Part shown: piece by piece, positions 7,458 to 16,094 of the stretch | Layout of the letters: each line of letters starts with the position of its first letter | Numbering within the stretch: position 1 is the stretch's first letter | NCBI GenBank assembly: GCA_029210015.1 | Contig: JARGOE010000014.1 | Location: 8,932-41,396, forward strand | Length of the DNA stretch: 32,465 nt | Source: Vicingaceae bacterium | GTDB lineage: Bacteria > Bacteroidota > Bacteroidia > Flavobacteriales_E > Vicingaceae | Direction: 5' to 3' | Program-made: the position numbers and the translations under genes | The notes under the pieces: generated by a model | The model's database searches: none | What the model was told of the DNA's origin: nothing | The model's input: only the letters and a program-made list of their open reading frames with translations

Positions 7458-8513
7458 TTATTTAGTTACAATCATTCTTTTAGTTAATCTTTGACCATTA
7501 GCTAATAAAGAATAGAAATAGTTTCCTGAAGAAAAATCAGAAGCATCTATTACTACATTGTAAGAACCTTTTGCTTGACTTCCGTAGTTTACGTCATGAA
7601 CTTTCTTGCCAGTCATGTCATAAACGATTAACTTAACTTCATTCATGTTTTCACTTAAGTTGTAAGAAATCGTAGTTTGATCAACAACTGGGTTAGGGAA
7701 AGCACTTAATTGCATTCCGTTATAGAAATCTTTGTCATCAATACCAACAAAAGTATCATCGATAACTGGGAATAAAGCAATGTTATTGTTTAAAGCACCA
7801 CCGAATAAATCGTTAGTTACATACCATTCGCTATTGTTAGCTGATTGGTGATAAGCTAATCTGAATCCTTCACCGTCAGCATCACAAACTAAACCGATAG
7901 TATCGTTAGCAGCTTTAACAGCAGTTGCATCCATAGTAACAGCGAAATCACTATTAATTCCAGTAACTGATGGGAAAGGAACGTATACTACATTTGGCCA
8001 AACTGTATCAGCAGCAGCAAAACCTAAAGTAGCTGAACTTAAAGCAGTACCATTTGGTCCTAAAGCTGTCATTGTAAAGTTAGGAGAAGTTCCTTCGTTT
8101 GCAGAGTTAGCAGCCATAGTCATAAGGTTAAATGTTATAGTAGAGTTTCCTCCACCAGCACCATCTTTACCAACAAACCAAGTAATTAAACCTTCAACAC
8201 CAATGTTTGCACCAAGTAAGTTTTGGTAACCTTGAGCAACATGGTTAATTTCATTTGTACTGATGTTAGTTCCGTAGACGTAACCACCACCAGTGTAACC
8301 AAAGTTCCAAACTTGAGCACCAACAGCAAATTCTGACGGTAACCAGTTTGTGTTAGGTACCCATCCAAGAGTATCATTAGCAACTTTGTTGTTGTTGTGT
8401 TTCACAGAAATAGCTTTGCTTTCTTTAGCATATGCTTTTCCTGTTTCAGAAACCTGTGCAATCGCAGCTGTTGAAAATAAAGCAGCAGCAGCTAAAATGT
8501 AAATTTTCTTCAT
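7458..8513 (-). CDS. Secreted protein with T9SS type A sorting domain
   Basis: This 351-residue protein begins with a Sec signal peptide (MKKIYILAAAALFSTAAIAQ). It ends in a typical 75-80 residue Por secretion-system type A sorting domain: SAFPNPVVDQTTISY, then VYDMTGKKV, then GNYFYSLLANGQRLTKRMIVTK. The protein should cross the outer membrane by the type IX system and have its C-terminal domain removed on release or anchoring. The middle (about residues 45-265) is rich in Gly, Asn, Thr and aromatic residues, with no motif I recognise, and looks like a beta-rich extracellular domain; its function is unknown. The gene is monocistronic, with its own -7 element and a terminator after it. Confidence 0.9.
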   Translation of the reverse strand: MKKIYILAAAALFSTAAIAQVSETGKAYAKESKAISVKHNNNKVANDTLGWVPNTNWLPSEFAVGAQVWNFGYTGGGYVYGTNISTNEINHVAQGYQNLLGANIGVEGLITWFVGKDGAGGGNSTITFNLMTMAANSANEGTSPNFTMTALGPNGTALSSATLGFAAADTVWPNVVYVPFPSVTGINSDFAVTMDATAVKAANDTIGLVCDADGEGFRLAYHQSANNSEWYVTNDLFGGALNNNIALFPVIDDTFVGIDDKDFYNGMQLSAFPNPVVDQTTISYNLSENMNEVKLIVYDMTGKKVHDVNYGSQAKGSYNVVIDASDFSSGNYFYSLLANGQRLTKRMIVTK

Positions 8514-8538
8514 AGTTATAAATTTTAATTAGTTTATG

Positions 8539-8546
8539 CAAAAATA
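8539..8546 (-). promoter_or_regulatory. -7 promoter element of the T9SS-protein gene
   Basis: The minus strand reads TATTTTTG followed by CATAAAC, a full match to TANNTTTG, 25 bp upstream of the start codon. No exact TTG lies at the expected -33 distance. A loose AT-rich dyad (8591-8620) lies further upstream and might be an operator. Confidence 0.45.
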
Positions 8547-8652
8547 CAAAAAATAATAATTGAATAATAACCTAAAGGTAACTTTTGAGTGCTAAATTTA
8601 GTTAACGGTTAAATTTTTAGTCAATTTGTGTATTTGAGTTATATTAGTAATA

Positions 8653-8682
8653 AAAATAGGCCTAATTTCTTAGGCCTATTTT
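8653..8682 (-). terminator. Intrinsic terminator downstream of gcvP
   Basis: AAAATAGGCCTAA and TTAGGCCTATTTT form a perfect 13-bp stem around the loop TTTC, 30 bp past the gcvP stop. On the minus strand the hairpin ends in a T-run. It also separates gcvP from the T9SS-protein gene promoter. Confidence 0.85.
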
Positions 8683-8712
8683 ACATTATTGTTTATGTTA
8701 CATTAAGAAATT

Positions 8713-11574
8713 TTAAGCCTCCTCCATAAATTCTTCAATTGGAGCACAGCTACAAATTAAGTTTCTATCACCATATGCATCATCAGCTCTTCCAACAGTT
8801 GGCCAATATTTTGAGTTCTGAATCCATTTTAGTGGAAAAGCTGCTCTTTCTCTGGAGTATGGATAGTCCCATTTATCAGAGATTACAACTTTAGAAGTAT
8901 GTGGAGCATTTTTTAAAGGATTATTTTCTTTATCCATATCACCAGTAATAATAGCATTAATTTCATTTTTAATAGCAATCATAACTTCAATAAAACGATC
9001 TAACTCCTCTTTGCTTTCACTTTCTGTTGGTTCTATCATTAGTGTTCCAGCAACTGGGAAAGAAACAGTAGGAGCATGATAACCATAATCCATCAATCGT
9101 TTTGCAATATCAGCCACTTCAATACCTGAAGCTTGTTTGAAGTCTCTACACTCTAAAATCATTTCGTGAGCTACTCTATTTTTATCATTGGTATACAAGA
9201 TCTTGTAGTCGTTTTCTAATTTAGCTTTAATATAATTAGCATTTAAAATTGCAGTTTCTGTAGATTTTCTCAATCCATCTGTTCCTAACATTTTAATGTA
9301 AGCATATGAGATTAGACAAACATAAGCACTACCCCAAGGTGCAGAAGAAACAGCTGTTATTGCATGTTCTCCGCCAGTTTTAATTAAAGGGTTACTTGGT
9401 AAAAAAGGTGTTAGTTGTTTCGCAACTCCAATAGGTCCAACACCAGGGCCACCACCTCCGTGAGGAATAGCAAAAGTTTTATGTAAGTTTAAGTGACAAA
9501 CATCTGCGCCAATATTTGCAGGGTTTGTTAACCCTACCTGAGCATTCATATTTGCACCATCCATATAAACTTGACCACCATTATCATGTATAACTTGCGT
9601 TAATTCCATGATACTTTCTTCAAAAACACCATGTGTTGATGGATATGTAATCATTGTACATGAAAGGTTATCTTTATGTAATACTGCTTTAGCCTTTAAA
9701 TCTTCAACATCAATATTGCCGTTTTCATCACATTTTGTAACTACTACTTTCATTCCAGCCATAACTGCACTAGCAGGGTTTGTTCCGTGAGCAGAAGCAG
9801 GGATTAAAGCAATGTTTCTGTGGTGATCGCCTCTACTTTCGTGATATGCTTTAATTACTAATAAGCCAGCATATTCTCCTTGAGCACCAGAATTCGGCTG
9901 TAATGATACTGCATCAAATCCTGTAATCTCAGACAAATCGTTCTCTAAAGTGGTTAACATCTCTTGGTATCCTTCAGCTTGATTAATAGGGGCAAAAGGG
10001 TGGATGTTTGACCATTCTTCCCAACCTAAAGGAATTAACTCGGATGCAGCATTTAATTTCATGGTGCAAGAACCAAGTGAAATCATAGAATGTGTAAGAG
10101 ATAAATCTTTATTTTCTAATCTCTTAATATATCGCATCATATCAGATTCTGAATGGTACTTATTAAATGATTCGTGAGTTAAATAGGAACTAGTTCTGTT
10201 TAAATCAGCAGGAATACCAATTATTGCAGAGCTATGTACTTCAGCATTATCAGTTGCATGAGAAAAAATAGAAGCAATCTGGTTAACGGATTCTTCATTT
10301 TCAGTTTCCCCCAAACTAATAGATATTGTTGAGTCTGTATAGTAGAAATTAATGTTATGAGATAATGCTAATTCCTTAATTTTTACTATAAGGCCAGATT
10401 CTATATTGTATGTTATAGTATCAAAGAAAGATGTATTAACCCTTTCAAAACCAAGGGCATCTAGTTTTCCAGCTAGTATTCCCGTTAATTCATTTGCATT
10501 TGAAGCAATATTTTTTATTCCTTGAGGTCCATGGTAAGCAGCATACATTCCTGCCATAACAGCTAATAGTACTTGTGCTGTACAAATATTAGAAGTTGCT
10601 CTATCTCTTTTAATGTGTTGCTCACGGGTTTGCAAAGCCATTCTTAAGGCTCTATTTCCTTGAGCATCAACTGTAACTCCAATAATTCTACCTGGTACAG
10701 ATCTTTTGTATTCTTCTTTAGTAGCAAAATAAGCTGCATGGGGGCCTCCATATCCTAGTGGTACTCCAAAACGTTGCGTTGATCCTACAACAACATCTGC
10801 TCCCCATTCTCCTGGAGGAGTTAATAATGATAAACTTAATAAATCAGCAGCTATAACAACTAAACTTCCATTTGCATGGGCTTTGTCGGTAAAAGCTTTA
10901 TAGTTATTTATTTGTCCTGTTACATCAGGATACTGAAGAATAGCTCCAAAAACCATTTCGTTAAATTCAAACGCATCATAGTCTCCAATAACTAATTCAA
11001 TTCCTAAAGGGTTTGCACGTGTTTTTAAAACATCAATGGTTTGAGGAAAGCACTTGTCTGAAACCAAAAATTGATTTGCTCCAGCTTTTTTTGCATCTCT
11101 GCTTCTGTTGTTAAAAGCTAAAATCATTGCTTCTGCTGCTGAAGTACCTTCATCTAATAAAGAAGAATTAGCTAACTCCATTCCTGTTAAATCCAAAACC
11201 ATTGTTTGATAATTTAACAATGCTTCTAATCTTCCTTGAGAAATTTCAGCCTGATAGGGGGTGTATGCTGTATACCATCCTGGGTTTTCTAGAATATTTC
11301 TTTTGATTACAGATGGGGTAATTGTATTGTTGTAGCCTAAACCAATGTATGATTTAAATACTTTGTTCTTTTTAGCTAAATCTTTAATATGATTAAGGTA
11401 TTCATATTCGGTCATAGCAGGTGTCAATTCCAAATCTTTACTCAACCTAATTTTATTAGGAATAGTTTCTTCTATTAATTGGTTGATTGAAGAAGCTTTG
11501 CAATCAGCCAACATACTATTTACGTCTTTGTCTCTAGGACCTATATGACGACTTGAAAATTTATCAGTAACCAT
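8713..11574 (-). CDS. gcvP: Glycine dehydrogenase (decarboxylating), P-protein of the glycine cleavage system
   Basis: This 953-residue protein is the single-chain P-protein, with the N- and C-terminal halves that other bacteria encode separately as gcvPA and gcvPB. It begins with FSSRHIGP, has [20 protein letters not shown] in the first half, and the PLP lysine in [17 protein letters not shown] around residue 700. The C terminus has the family's [20 protein letters not shown] stretch. It decarboxylates glycine and passes the aminomethyl group to the lipoyl H-protein, feeding one-carbon units to tetrahydrofolate. Length and motifs are complete. No gcvT or gcvH lies in the window, so the system is dispersed. 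The gene appears monocistronic, with its own promoter element and strong terminator. Confidence 0.97.
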   Translation of the reverse strand: MVTDKFSSRHIGPRDKDVNSMLADCKASSINQLIEETIPNKIRLSKDLELTPAMTEYEYLNHIKDLAKKNKVFKSYIGLGYNNTITPSVIKRNILENPGWYTAYTPYQAEISQGRLEALLNYQTMVLDLTGMELANSSLLDEGTSAAEAMILAFNNRSRDAKKAGANQFLVSDKCFPQTIDVLKTRANPLGIELVIGDYDAFEFNEMVFGAILQYPDVTGQINNYKAFTDKAHANGSLVVIAADLLSLSLLTPPGEWGADVVVGSTQRFGVPLGYGGPHAAYFATKEEYKRSVPGRIIGVTVDAQGNRALRMALQTREQHIKRDRATSNICTAQVLLAVMAGMYAAYHGPQGIKNIASNANELTGILAGKLDALGFERVNTSFFDTITYNIESGLIVKIKELALSHNINFYYTDSTISISLGETENEESVNQIASIFSHATDNAEVHSSAIIGIPADLNRTSSYLTHESFNKYHSESDMMRYIKRLENKDLSLTHSMISLGSCTMKLNAASELIPLGWEEWSNIHPFAPINQAEGYQEMLTTLENDLSEITGFDAVSLQPNSGAQGEYAGLLVIKAYHESRGDHHRNIALIPASAHGTNPASAVMAGMKVVVTKCDENGNIDVEDLKAKAVLHKDNLSCTMITYPSTHGVFEESIMELTQVIHDNGGQVYMDGANMNAQVGLTNPANIGADVCHLNLHKTFAIPHGGGGPGVGPIGVAKQLTPFLPSNPLIKTGGEHAITAVSSAPWGSAYVCLISYAYIKMLGTDGLRKSTETAILNANYIKAKLENDYKILYTNDKNRVAHEMILECRDFKQASGIEVADIAKRLMDYGYHAPTVSFPVAGTLMIEPTESESKEELDRFIEVMIAIKNEINAIITGDMDKENNPLKNAPHTSKVVISDKWDYPYSRERAAFPLKWIQNSKYWPTVGRADDAYGDRNLICSCAPIEEFMEEA

Positions 11575-11606
11575 AATTATAAGTTTATGTATATTTAAAA
11601 GGTTAG

Positions 11607-11633
11607 CAAAGATAATAAAAGAAGTACATACAA
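11607..11633 (-). promoter_or_regulatory. Promoter of gcvP
   Basis: The minus strand has TATCTTTG (11607-11614), a full -7 consensus match, with TTG at 11631-11633 but a spacer of only 16 bp, shorter than usual. The -7 element is the stronger part of the call. It gives a leader of about 25-30 nt. Confidence 0.5.
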
Positions 11634-11685
11634 AATGTGATATTTGTTAACAGCTTTTAATCCTTTTTTAATAAATTTAACAAGC

Positions 11686-12453
11686 CTAAGAATTAGATAA
11701 AACGGAAGTGTTGTATGTTTTTTTCATGCTAGCTATTTGAGAGATTAAATCTCTGTTCTTTTCGGCAGCATTTCCAACAATAATAATATCAGCGCCTGCA
11801 TTATATATTTCTTTGGCAGCTTGAGGAGTTCTAATACCGCCACCTATAATTAAAGGCCCATTTAAATTTTCTTTAGTTTTTTGTATCATTTTGGTAGAGA
11901 TACATTTTTTAGCACCACTTCCACCATCAATGTAGGTTAATTTTAAACCTAGATATTCACCAGCTAAAGCTGTTGTGGAAGCAATTTCATCATTGTTGTG
12001 TGGTATTGGATTCGTTTCACTAACGTAAATTGCGGTAGTTTGAGTTCCGCAGTCAACTAATAAATAGCCTGTTGGAATAATTTCTATAGTTAACTTCTGC
12101 AACTTTGGTGTGGCAGCTACATGACTACCAATTAGTAACTCTGGGTTTCTTCCAGAAATTAAAGATAAAAACAAAATGGCATCCGCATACTTTGAAATTT
12201 GATCAGGACTCCCAGGAAAAATAATAACAGGCTTTTGGGTATTCTCTTTAATTAAGCGACAAGTTTGGTTAAAATCGCCTTTGGTAATAATGCTACCACC
12301 TACAAAAAAGAAATCAACTTCTTGTTCATTACATAATTGAACTGTCTTTAAAAGTTCAGCAACACTTTGTTTGTCAGGATCAATTAAAACTCCAAACATT
12401 TTTTGTTTAGAATTGCTGTTAGCTATAATATTATTATAAATGGGGTTTTGCAT
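11686..12453 (-). CDS. Geranylgeranylglyceryl phosphate synthase family protein (group II GGGPS/PcrB-like)
   Basis: I start this at the ATG at 12453 (MQNPIYNN), giving 255 residues. The ORF track's extra 16 residues would extend the overlap with the upstream gene from 20 to 68 bp and do not look conserved. The TIM-barrel motifs of the GGGPS family are present: GVLIDPDKQS (metal/diphosphate site), FFVGGSIIT, IIFPGSPDQIS, then YIDGGSGAKK, PLIIGGGIRTP and the phosphate-binding IIVGNAAEKN. Family members join a polyprenyl diphosphate to glycerol-1-phosphate, forming an ether bond. Bacteroidota homologues have been shown to act as true geranylgeranyl enzymes, unlike the heptaprenyl PcrB of Bacillus. 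The product's use in these bacteria is unsettled. It overlaps the phosphopantetheinyl transferase gene and shares its transcript. Confidence 0.88.
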   Translation of the reverse strand: MQNPIYNNIIANSNSKQKMFGVLIDPDKQSVAELLKTVQLCNEQEVDFFFVGGSIITKGDFNQTCRLIKENTQKPVIIFPGSPDQISKYADAILFLSLISGRNPELLIGSHVAATPKLQKLTIEIIPTGYLLVDCGTQTTAIYVSETNPIPHNNDEIASTTALAGEYLGLKLTYIDGGSGAKKCISTKMIQKTKENLNGPLIIGGGIRTPQAAKEIYNAGADIIIVGNAAEKNRDLISQIASMKKTYNTSVLSNS

Positions 12454-13081
12454 TAATGCGAAGATAAGGATTCGTTGTATAAACCAAAATGTAATCCTCA
12501 ATTTTCTCCCAAGCCATGTTGAGTTGAATTTTTATGTGTGGCATTTCAATTATTCCCTTAAATGTATTCTTGGCTGGAGAAAAATCTTCAATAAATAAAT
12601 TCTCGATAAACAGCACTTCTTTTTTTCCATAATATTTATAAAGCGCTTCCTTTGCACCCCAATAAATGGTTAAACCTTCTTCAGTTGTAATGCTTTTTAA
12701 ATCTGTTTCGTTTAAAAACTTGTGTTTAATCCGTTCTACTTTATCGCTAATTTTTTCAACATCAATTCCACAATGATTTTTTTTATTTAAAATAATTGCA
12801 ACATAATCTCCAGAATGAGAAATTGAAATGTTCCAACCGTTGTTTAAAGAAGGCTTACCTTTTTCATCATAAATGATTGAGGTGTCTAAAAAAAAATGCT
12901 TTAGCAATAGACGTGTAGCTATCCACTGGTTAATTCTATTTTTGTTTTTTACTTCAGGTAAATCTTTAAGGGAAACTCCCTTTTCTGTGGCAATTTTTGT
13001 CAGTTCTTCGGAGGTTTCATTAATATACCAAATGCCTAGTTTAATATTTTTTGTAACGTTTTTATGTCGATATACAGGCAT
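12434..13081 (-). CDS. 4'-phosphopantetheinyl transferase superfamily protein
   Basis: This 215-residue protein is of the two-domain Sfp-like type. It has SISHSGD at residues 86-92, the Mg-binding GIDVE at 105-109 and WGAKEALYKYYG at 141-152. These are the three signature regions for transferring phosphopantetheine from CoA to a carrier-protein serine. In this phylum such a single Sfp-like enzyme may serve carrier proteins of fatty-acid or secondary metabolism; its carrier is not identifiable here. The ATG start gives MPVYRHKNV, normal for the family. The 3' end overlaps the GGGPS start by 20 bp. It is divergent from ahcY across 64 bp, with the ahcY -33 element only 3 bp from its start codon, so the two promoters may interfere. 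I saw no clear promoter of its own. Confidence 0.9.
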   Translation of the reverse strand: MPVYRHKNVTKNIKLGIWYINETSEELTKIATEKGVSLKDLPEVKNKNRINQWIATRLLLKHFFLDTSIIYDEKGKPSLNNGWNISISHSGDYVAIILNKKNHCGIDVEKISDKVERIKHKFLNETDLKSITTEEGLTIYWGAKEALYKYYGKKEVLFIENLFIEDFSPAKNTFKGIIEMPHIKIQLNMAWEKIEDYILVYTTNPYLRINAKPHL

Positions 13082-13084
13082 TAC

Positions 13085-13115
13085 TTGAATTGTATTGGGT
13101 TATTCCTTAACTTTG
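13085..13115 (+). promoter_or_regulatory. Promoter of ahcY
   Basis: TTG (13085-13087), a 20-bp spacer and TAACTTTG (13108-13115) match the Bacteroidota promoter layout well. The predicted start is near 13121, giving a leader of about 25 nt. Confidence 0.6.
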
Positions 13116-13145
13116 TAGTCCATAAAATTATAAAAACAATAACTA

Positions 13146-14459
13146 ATGAGCACAGACGTGGAAAGATTACCTTACAAAGTTAAAGATATATCCCTTGCAG
13201 AATGGGGAAGAAAAGAAATAAAAATAGCTGAAGCAGAAATGCCAGGTTTAATGAGTTTAAGAGAGGAGTATGGAGAATCTAAGCCCTTATCAGGAGCTAG
13301 AATTGCTGGCTGTTTACATATGACTATTCAAACTGCAGTTTTAATAGAGACACTAACTGCCTTAGGTGCTGAGGTTACTTGGTCTTCATGTAATATTTTC
13401 TCTACACAAGATCAGGCTGCAGCTGCAATTGCTGCAACAGGAGTTCCTGTTTATGCTTGGAAAGGTTTAACTGATGAAGAATTTGATTGGTGTATTGACC
13501 AAACAATAATGGGGTTTAAAGATGGGAAGCCTTTAAATATGATTTTAGATGATGGTGGAGATTTAACAAACATGGTGTTTGATAAATACCCTGAGTTGTG
13601 TAAAGATATTAAAGGTTTATCTGAAGAAACTACAACTGGAGTTCACAGATTATACGAAAGAATGAAAAATGGAACTTTAGTAATGCCAGCAATTAATGTA
13701 AATGATTCGGTTACTAAATCTAAATTTGATAATAAATACGGTTGTAAAGAATCGTTAGTAGATGCAATTAGACGAGCTACTGATGTAATGATGGCTGGAA
13801 AAGTTGCTGTTGTTGCTGGGTATGGTGATGTTGGTAAAGGTTCTGCAGCTTCTTTAAGAGGTGCTGGAGCAAGAGTAATTGTTACTGAAATTGATCCAAT
13901 TTGTGCTTTACAAGCAGCTATGGATGGTTTTGAGGTTAAGAAAATGGATGATGCTTGTAAAGAAGGTAACATCATAGTTACAACTACTGGTAACTTTAAC
14001 ATTATTCAAGGACGTCATTTTGAATCTATGAAAGATCAAACAATTGTTTGTAACATTGGTCACTTTGATAATGAAATTGATATGGCTTGGTTAAATGGTA
14101 AATATGGTGATACTAAGGATACTATTAAACCACAAGTTGACCAGTATAACATTAATGGTAAAGTAATTTTTGTTTTAGCAGAAGGTAGATTAGTAAACTT
14201 AGGTTGTGCAACAGGACATCCTTCTTTTGTAATGAGTAATTCATTTACTAACCAAACATTAGCTCAACTAGAGTTATGGAATAACACAGATGCTTACAAA
14301 AACGAAGTGTACATGTTGCCTAAACATTTAGATGAAAAAGTAGCAAGATTACACTTAGCTAAAATTGGTGTTGAGTTAGAAACGTTAACTCAAGAACAAG
14401 CTGATTATATCGATGTAAAAATTGAAGGTCCTTATAAAGTGGATCACTACAGATACTAG
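13146..14459 (+). CDS. ahcY: Adenosylhomocysteinase (S-adenosyl-L-homocysteine hydrolase)
   Basis: This 437-residue enzyme is full length and strongly conserved. Visible landmarks are the substrate-binding [13 protein letters not shown] near residue 57, [19 protein letters not shown] near 140, and the NAD-binding Rossmann loop [12 protein letters not shown] around 224-235. It ends in the family's VDHYRY tail, which has the C-terminal Lys/Tyr region that closes over NAD. It reversibly splits S-adenosylhomocysteine to adenosine and homocysteine, relieving product inhibition of methyltransferases. It has its own promoter and a shared terminator, so it is probably monocistronic. Confidence 0.98.
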   Translation: MSTDVERLPYKVKDISLAEWGRKEIKIAEAEMPGLMSLREEYGESKPLSGARIAGCLHMTIQTAVLIETLTALGAEVTWSSCNIFSTQDQAAAAIAATGVPVYAWKGLTDEEFDWCIDQTIMGFKDGKPLNMILDDGGDLTNMVFDKYPELCKDIKGLSEETTTGVHRLYERMKNGTLVMPAINVNDSVTKSKFDNKYGCKESLVDAIRRATDVMMAGKVAVVAGYGDVGKGSAASLRGAGARVIVTEIDPICALQAAMDGFEVKKMDDACKEGNIIVTTTGNFNIIQGRHFESMKDQTIVCNIGHFDNEIDMAWLNGKYGDTKDTIKPQVDQYNINGKVIFVLAEGRLVNLGCATGHPSFVMSNSFTNQTLAQLELWNNTDAYKNEVYMLPKHLDEKVARLHLAKIGVELETLTQEQADYIDVKIEGPYKVDHYRY

Positions 14460-14479
14460 AAATTAATTTTTCTAATTTG

Positions 14480-14507
14480 AAAAGCCCCAACGATAGTTGG
14501 GGCTTTT
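14480..14507. terminator. Bidirectional intrinsic terminator between ahcY and the Rieske-like lipoprotein gene
   Basis: AAAAGCCCCAAC pairs perfectly with GTTGGGGCTTTT around the loop GATA, with T-runs available on both strands. It directly abuts the stop codon of the minus-strand lipoprotein gene. Confidence 0.9.
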
Positions 14508-14930
14508 TTAATTATAAATATGTAAAACACTACCATCAAAGCTAGTTTGATATTGCTTTAGAGGTAAACTTGCTGGGCTTTTGGTTACAGAACCATCCGT
14601 TAATAAAAACTTAGATCCGCAGCAGTCGTCTAAAGCTGTAATATTATTAGTCTCTACAGAAACTAGAGCACAACTACTAGTTGATTCATAAGTACAGTGA
14701 CGATCATAAGCCTTAAACTCATCATTACTTGCTCTGTATAAAATAATACCACGAGAACCACCATTTATATACATCCAACCACCAGGAACAGTAACAGGAT
14801 TATAAGCCGGATTATTAGTTTGGATGTAATAATTAACATTAACAAGAGGTATGTTAGAGTTTTCATCCTTTTTGCAATTGTAAAAAAGCATTAAAGGCAG
14901 TAATAATATGTGGCACCATTTTTTTAGCAT
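14508..14930 (-). CDS. Lipoprotein with degenerate Rieske-like domain, His ligands absent
   Basis: This 140-residue protein has a lipoprotein-like N terminus, with the likely acylated Cys19 followed by KKDEN. That resembles the acidic/lysine signal used for surface display of Bacteroidota lipoproteins. The C-terminal half follows a Rieske-type layout: VYDRHC-like strand with C79, then C87, C103 and C104 in DDCCGSKFLLTDGSV. The PASLPLKQY segment matches the GPA-PL-Y stretch after the second cluster loop in Rieske ferredoxins. The canonical CxH and CPxHG are not kept: the His positions read Tyr81 and Cys104. It therefore probably does not bind a standard 2Fe-2S Rieske cluster. It might bind another metal, form disulfides or be structural. 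The fold call is by pattern only. It diverges from the small basic protein gene across 45 bp. Confidence 0.68.
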   Translation of the reverse strand: MLKKWCHILLLPLMLFYNCKKDENSNIPLVNVNYYIQTNNPAYNPVTVPGGWMYINGGSRGIILYRASNDEFKAYDRHCTYESTSSCALVSVETNNITALDDCCGSKFLLTDGSVTKSPASLPLKQYQTSFDGSVLHIYN

Positions 14931-14944
14931 TGATGTAAAATTAG

Positions 14945-14958
14945 TAAATTCGAATTTA
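14945..14958. promoter_or_regulatory. Symmetrical divergent promoter candidate
   Basis: TAAATTCGAATTTA is a perfect 14-bp palindrome centred in the 45-bp gap between two divergent genes. Each strand therefore reads TAAATTCG, one mismatch from the -7 consensus. It would place a start about 13-17 nt before each ATG. It could be a pair of overlapping -7 elements, or an operator. Confidence 0.35.
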
Positions 14959-14975
14959 TAAAAGGAAGAACGTTA

Positions 14976-15272
14976 ATGAGAAGGTTAAAGTATATAGTTT
15001 CAATATTGTTTATTGTGTTATCGGTTTCAGCTTTTGGTCAAGAAACTAAAATGGTAAAAAATCGAAAGAAGCAGTTAGAGAAACAAGAGAAGAATAAAGA
15101 GAAAGAAACAGAAAAATCTATTGATGAGGGGAAGAAACGCCACATGAATATTCAAACTAAGGCGGTAAAAAAACGAATGAAAAAACAAAAAAAGAAATCT
15201 ACAAAATTAAACAGACAGCGGGCTGGTAAAAAGAAATCATTTTTTGCTCGAATTTTTGGAGGGAAAGGATAA
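14976..15272 (+). CDS. Small, highly basic exported protein of unknown function
   Basis: This 98-residue protein has a signal peptide (MRRLKYIVSILFIVLSVSAFGQ) followed by a charge-dense mature part. About residues 27-65 form a Lys/Glu-rich helix-like stretch, then come a basic segment (KKRMKKQKKKSTK) and an end in FFARIFGGKG. I recognise no domain. Mature proteins this basic could bind peptidoglycan, lipids or nucleic acid at the envelope, but that is a guess. The gene is preceded by an AGGAAG-like site about 7 bp before the ATG. Its TAA is directly followed by the TTG start of the first LytTR regulator, so the two are tightly linked in one transcript. Confidence 0.75.
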   Translation: MRRLKYIVSILFIVLSVSAFGQETKMVKNRKKQLEKQEKNKEKETEKSIDEGKKRHMNIQTKAVKKRMKKQKKKSTKLNRQRAGKKKSFFARIFGGKG

Positions 15273-16052
15273 TTGGCTAAAATTACCGCTATAATAGTTG
15301 ATGATGAAGAGCTAGCAAGAGAGAATTTGCAAATGCTTTTAGAAGAGTTTTGTCCTGAAGTAGAAGTAATTGGTAAAGGAGAAAATGTTGAGCAAGCAAG
15401 AGAATTAATTATAGAAAGAAAGCCCGAAGCTGTATTTTTAGATATCAGAATGCCAAGTGGTGAAGAAGGGCTAGAGTTGTTAGAAGATGCTAGGCTTGGA
15501 AATTTTCAAATAGTCTTTGTTACGGCATTTAAAGAGCATGCTATAAAAGCTTTTAATGTAAATTCTATCCATTACATTTTAAAACCGATAGATATTGATG
15601 ATTTAAAAGAGGCTGTTGTTAAACTTTTAAATTATAAAGAATTGTTTTTAAAAGATAATTCTAACCTTGAATCTTATTTAGAGTCTTTAAAAAACCTTTC
15701 GGAAACTATACACTATCAAAACGAGTCAACCAAAATTACTGTTGCACATAGTAAAGGGATTAAGATTATTGATGATAATACTATCCTTTATTTAGAAGGA
15801 GACGGTAATTGCACAAATATCCATTTTACTGATGGCACTTCTTTTTTTGATACACGAACGCTAAAGGTTTATGATAATATATTAAATGAAAATAAGTTTT
15901 ATCGTATCCATAAAAAGCACATCATTAATTTAGAATGTTTAACAGATTATATTAGTGATGATGGTAGCTATGCACAACTCCAAAATGGTGTTAAATTGCC
16001 CGTTGCTCGTTCCAGAATTTCCGATTTTGTGCGTACTCTTAAATCATTATAA
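15273..16052 (+). CDS. LytTR-family response regulator (first of two)
   Basis: This 259-residue protein has a receiver domain (about 1-125) with acidic pocket D10/D11, phospho-acceptor D57 (FLDIRMP), a conserved threonine in VFVTAF and lysine in LKPIDI. A C-terminal LytTR DNA-binding domain (about 155-259) includes the motifs YLEGDGNCTNI, FYRIHKKHIINL and LPVARSR. The start is a TTG immediately after the upstream TAA, with GGAGGG 9 bp before it; the next ATG would destroy the receiver domain, so TTG is right. It is paralogous to the regulator 109 bp downstream (both share the IDD/VDD-EE and EEFCP-like openings). The partner is presumably the LytS-type kinase in the same cluster. LytTR proteins bind paired direct repeats, and one such pair follows this gene. 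Confidence 0.93.
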   Translation: MAKITAIIVDDEELARENLQMLLEEFCPEVEVIGKGENVEQARELIIERKPEAVFLDIRMPSGEEGLELLEDARLGNFQIVFVTAFKEHAIKAFNVNSIHYILKPIDIDDLKEAVVKLLNYKELFLKDNSNLESYLESLKNLSETIHYQNESTKITVAHSKGIKIIDDNTILYLEGDGNCTNIHFTDGTSFFDTRTLKVYDNILNENKFYRIHKKHIINLECLTDYISDDGSYAQLQNGVKLPVARSRISDFVRTLKSL

Positions 16053-16064
16053 TAACGAGTTACT

Positions 16065-16094
16065 ACCGTTTAATTGCTCAGAGATACAGTTTAG
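16065..16094 (+). promoter_or_regulatory. Paired direct repeat matching a LytTR-domain binding site
   Basis: ACCGTTTAA (16065-16073) and ACAGTTTAG (16086-16094) are 9-bp imperfect direct repeats, starts 21 bp apart, with a 12-bp spacer. The published LytTR site is [TA][AC][CA]GTTN[AG][TG] in two copies spaced by 12-13 bp. The second repeat matches at all nine positions, the first at eight. The pair lies in the gap between two LytTR genes, upstream of a weak -7-like TACTTTAC at 16118-16125. Autoregulation of the second regulator and the kinase is inferred. Confidence 0.6.

Noticed and set aside
8591-8620. AT-rich dyad around GTTAAC upstream of the T9SS-protein gene
   Set aside because: The inverted repeat is imperfect and of low complexity; a LytTR-like half-site (ACCGTTAAC) on the minus strand has no partner 21 bp away.
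13643-14002. 119-residue ORF on the minus strand inside ahcY
   Set aside because: It lies wholly opposite a strongly conserved gene, has no start context or recognisable motif, and is a shadow frame.
14969-14977. Single LytTR-like 9-mer AACGTTAAT at the start of the basic-protein gene
   Set aside because: It overlaps the ATG and has no second copy at the required spacing.
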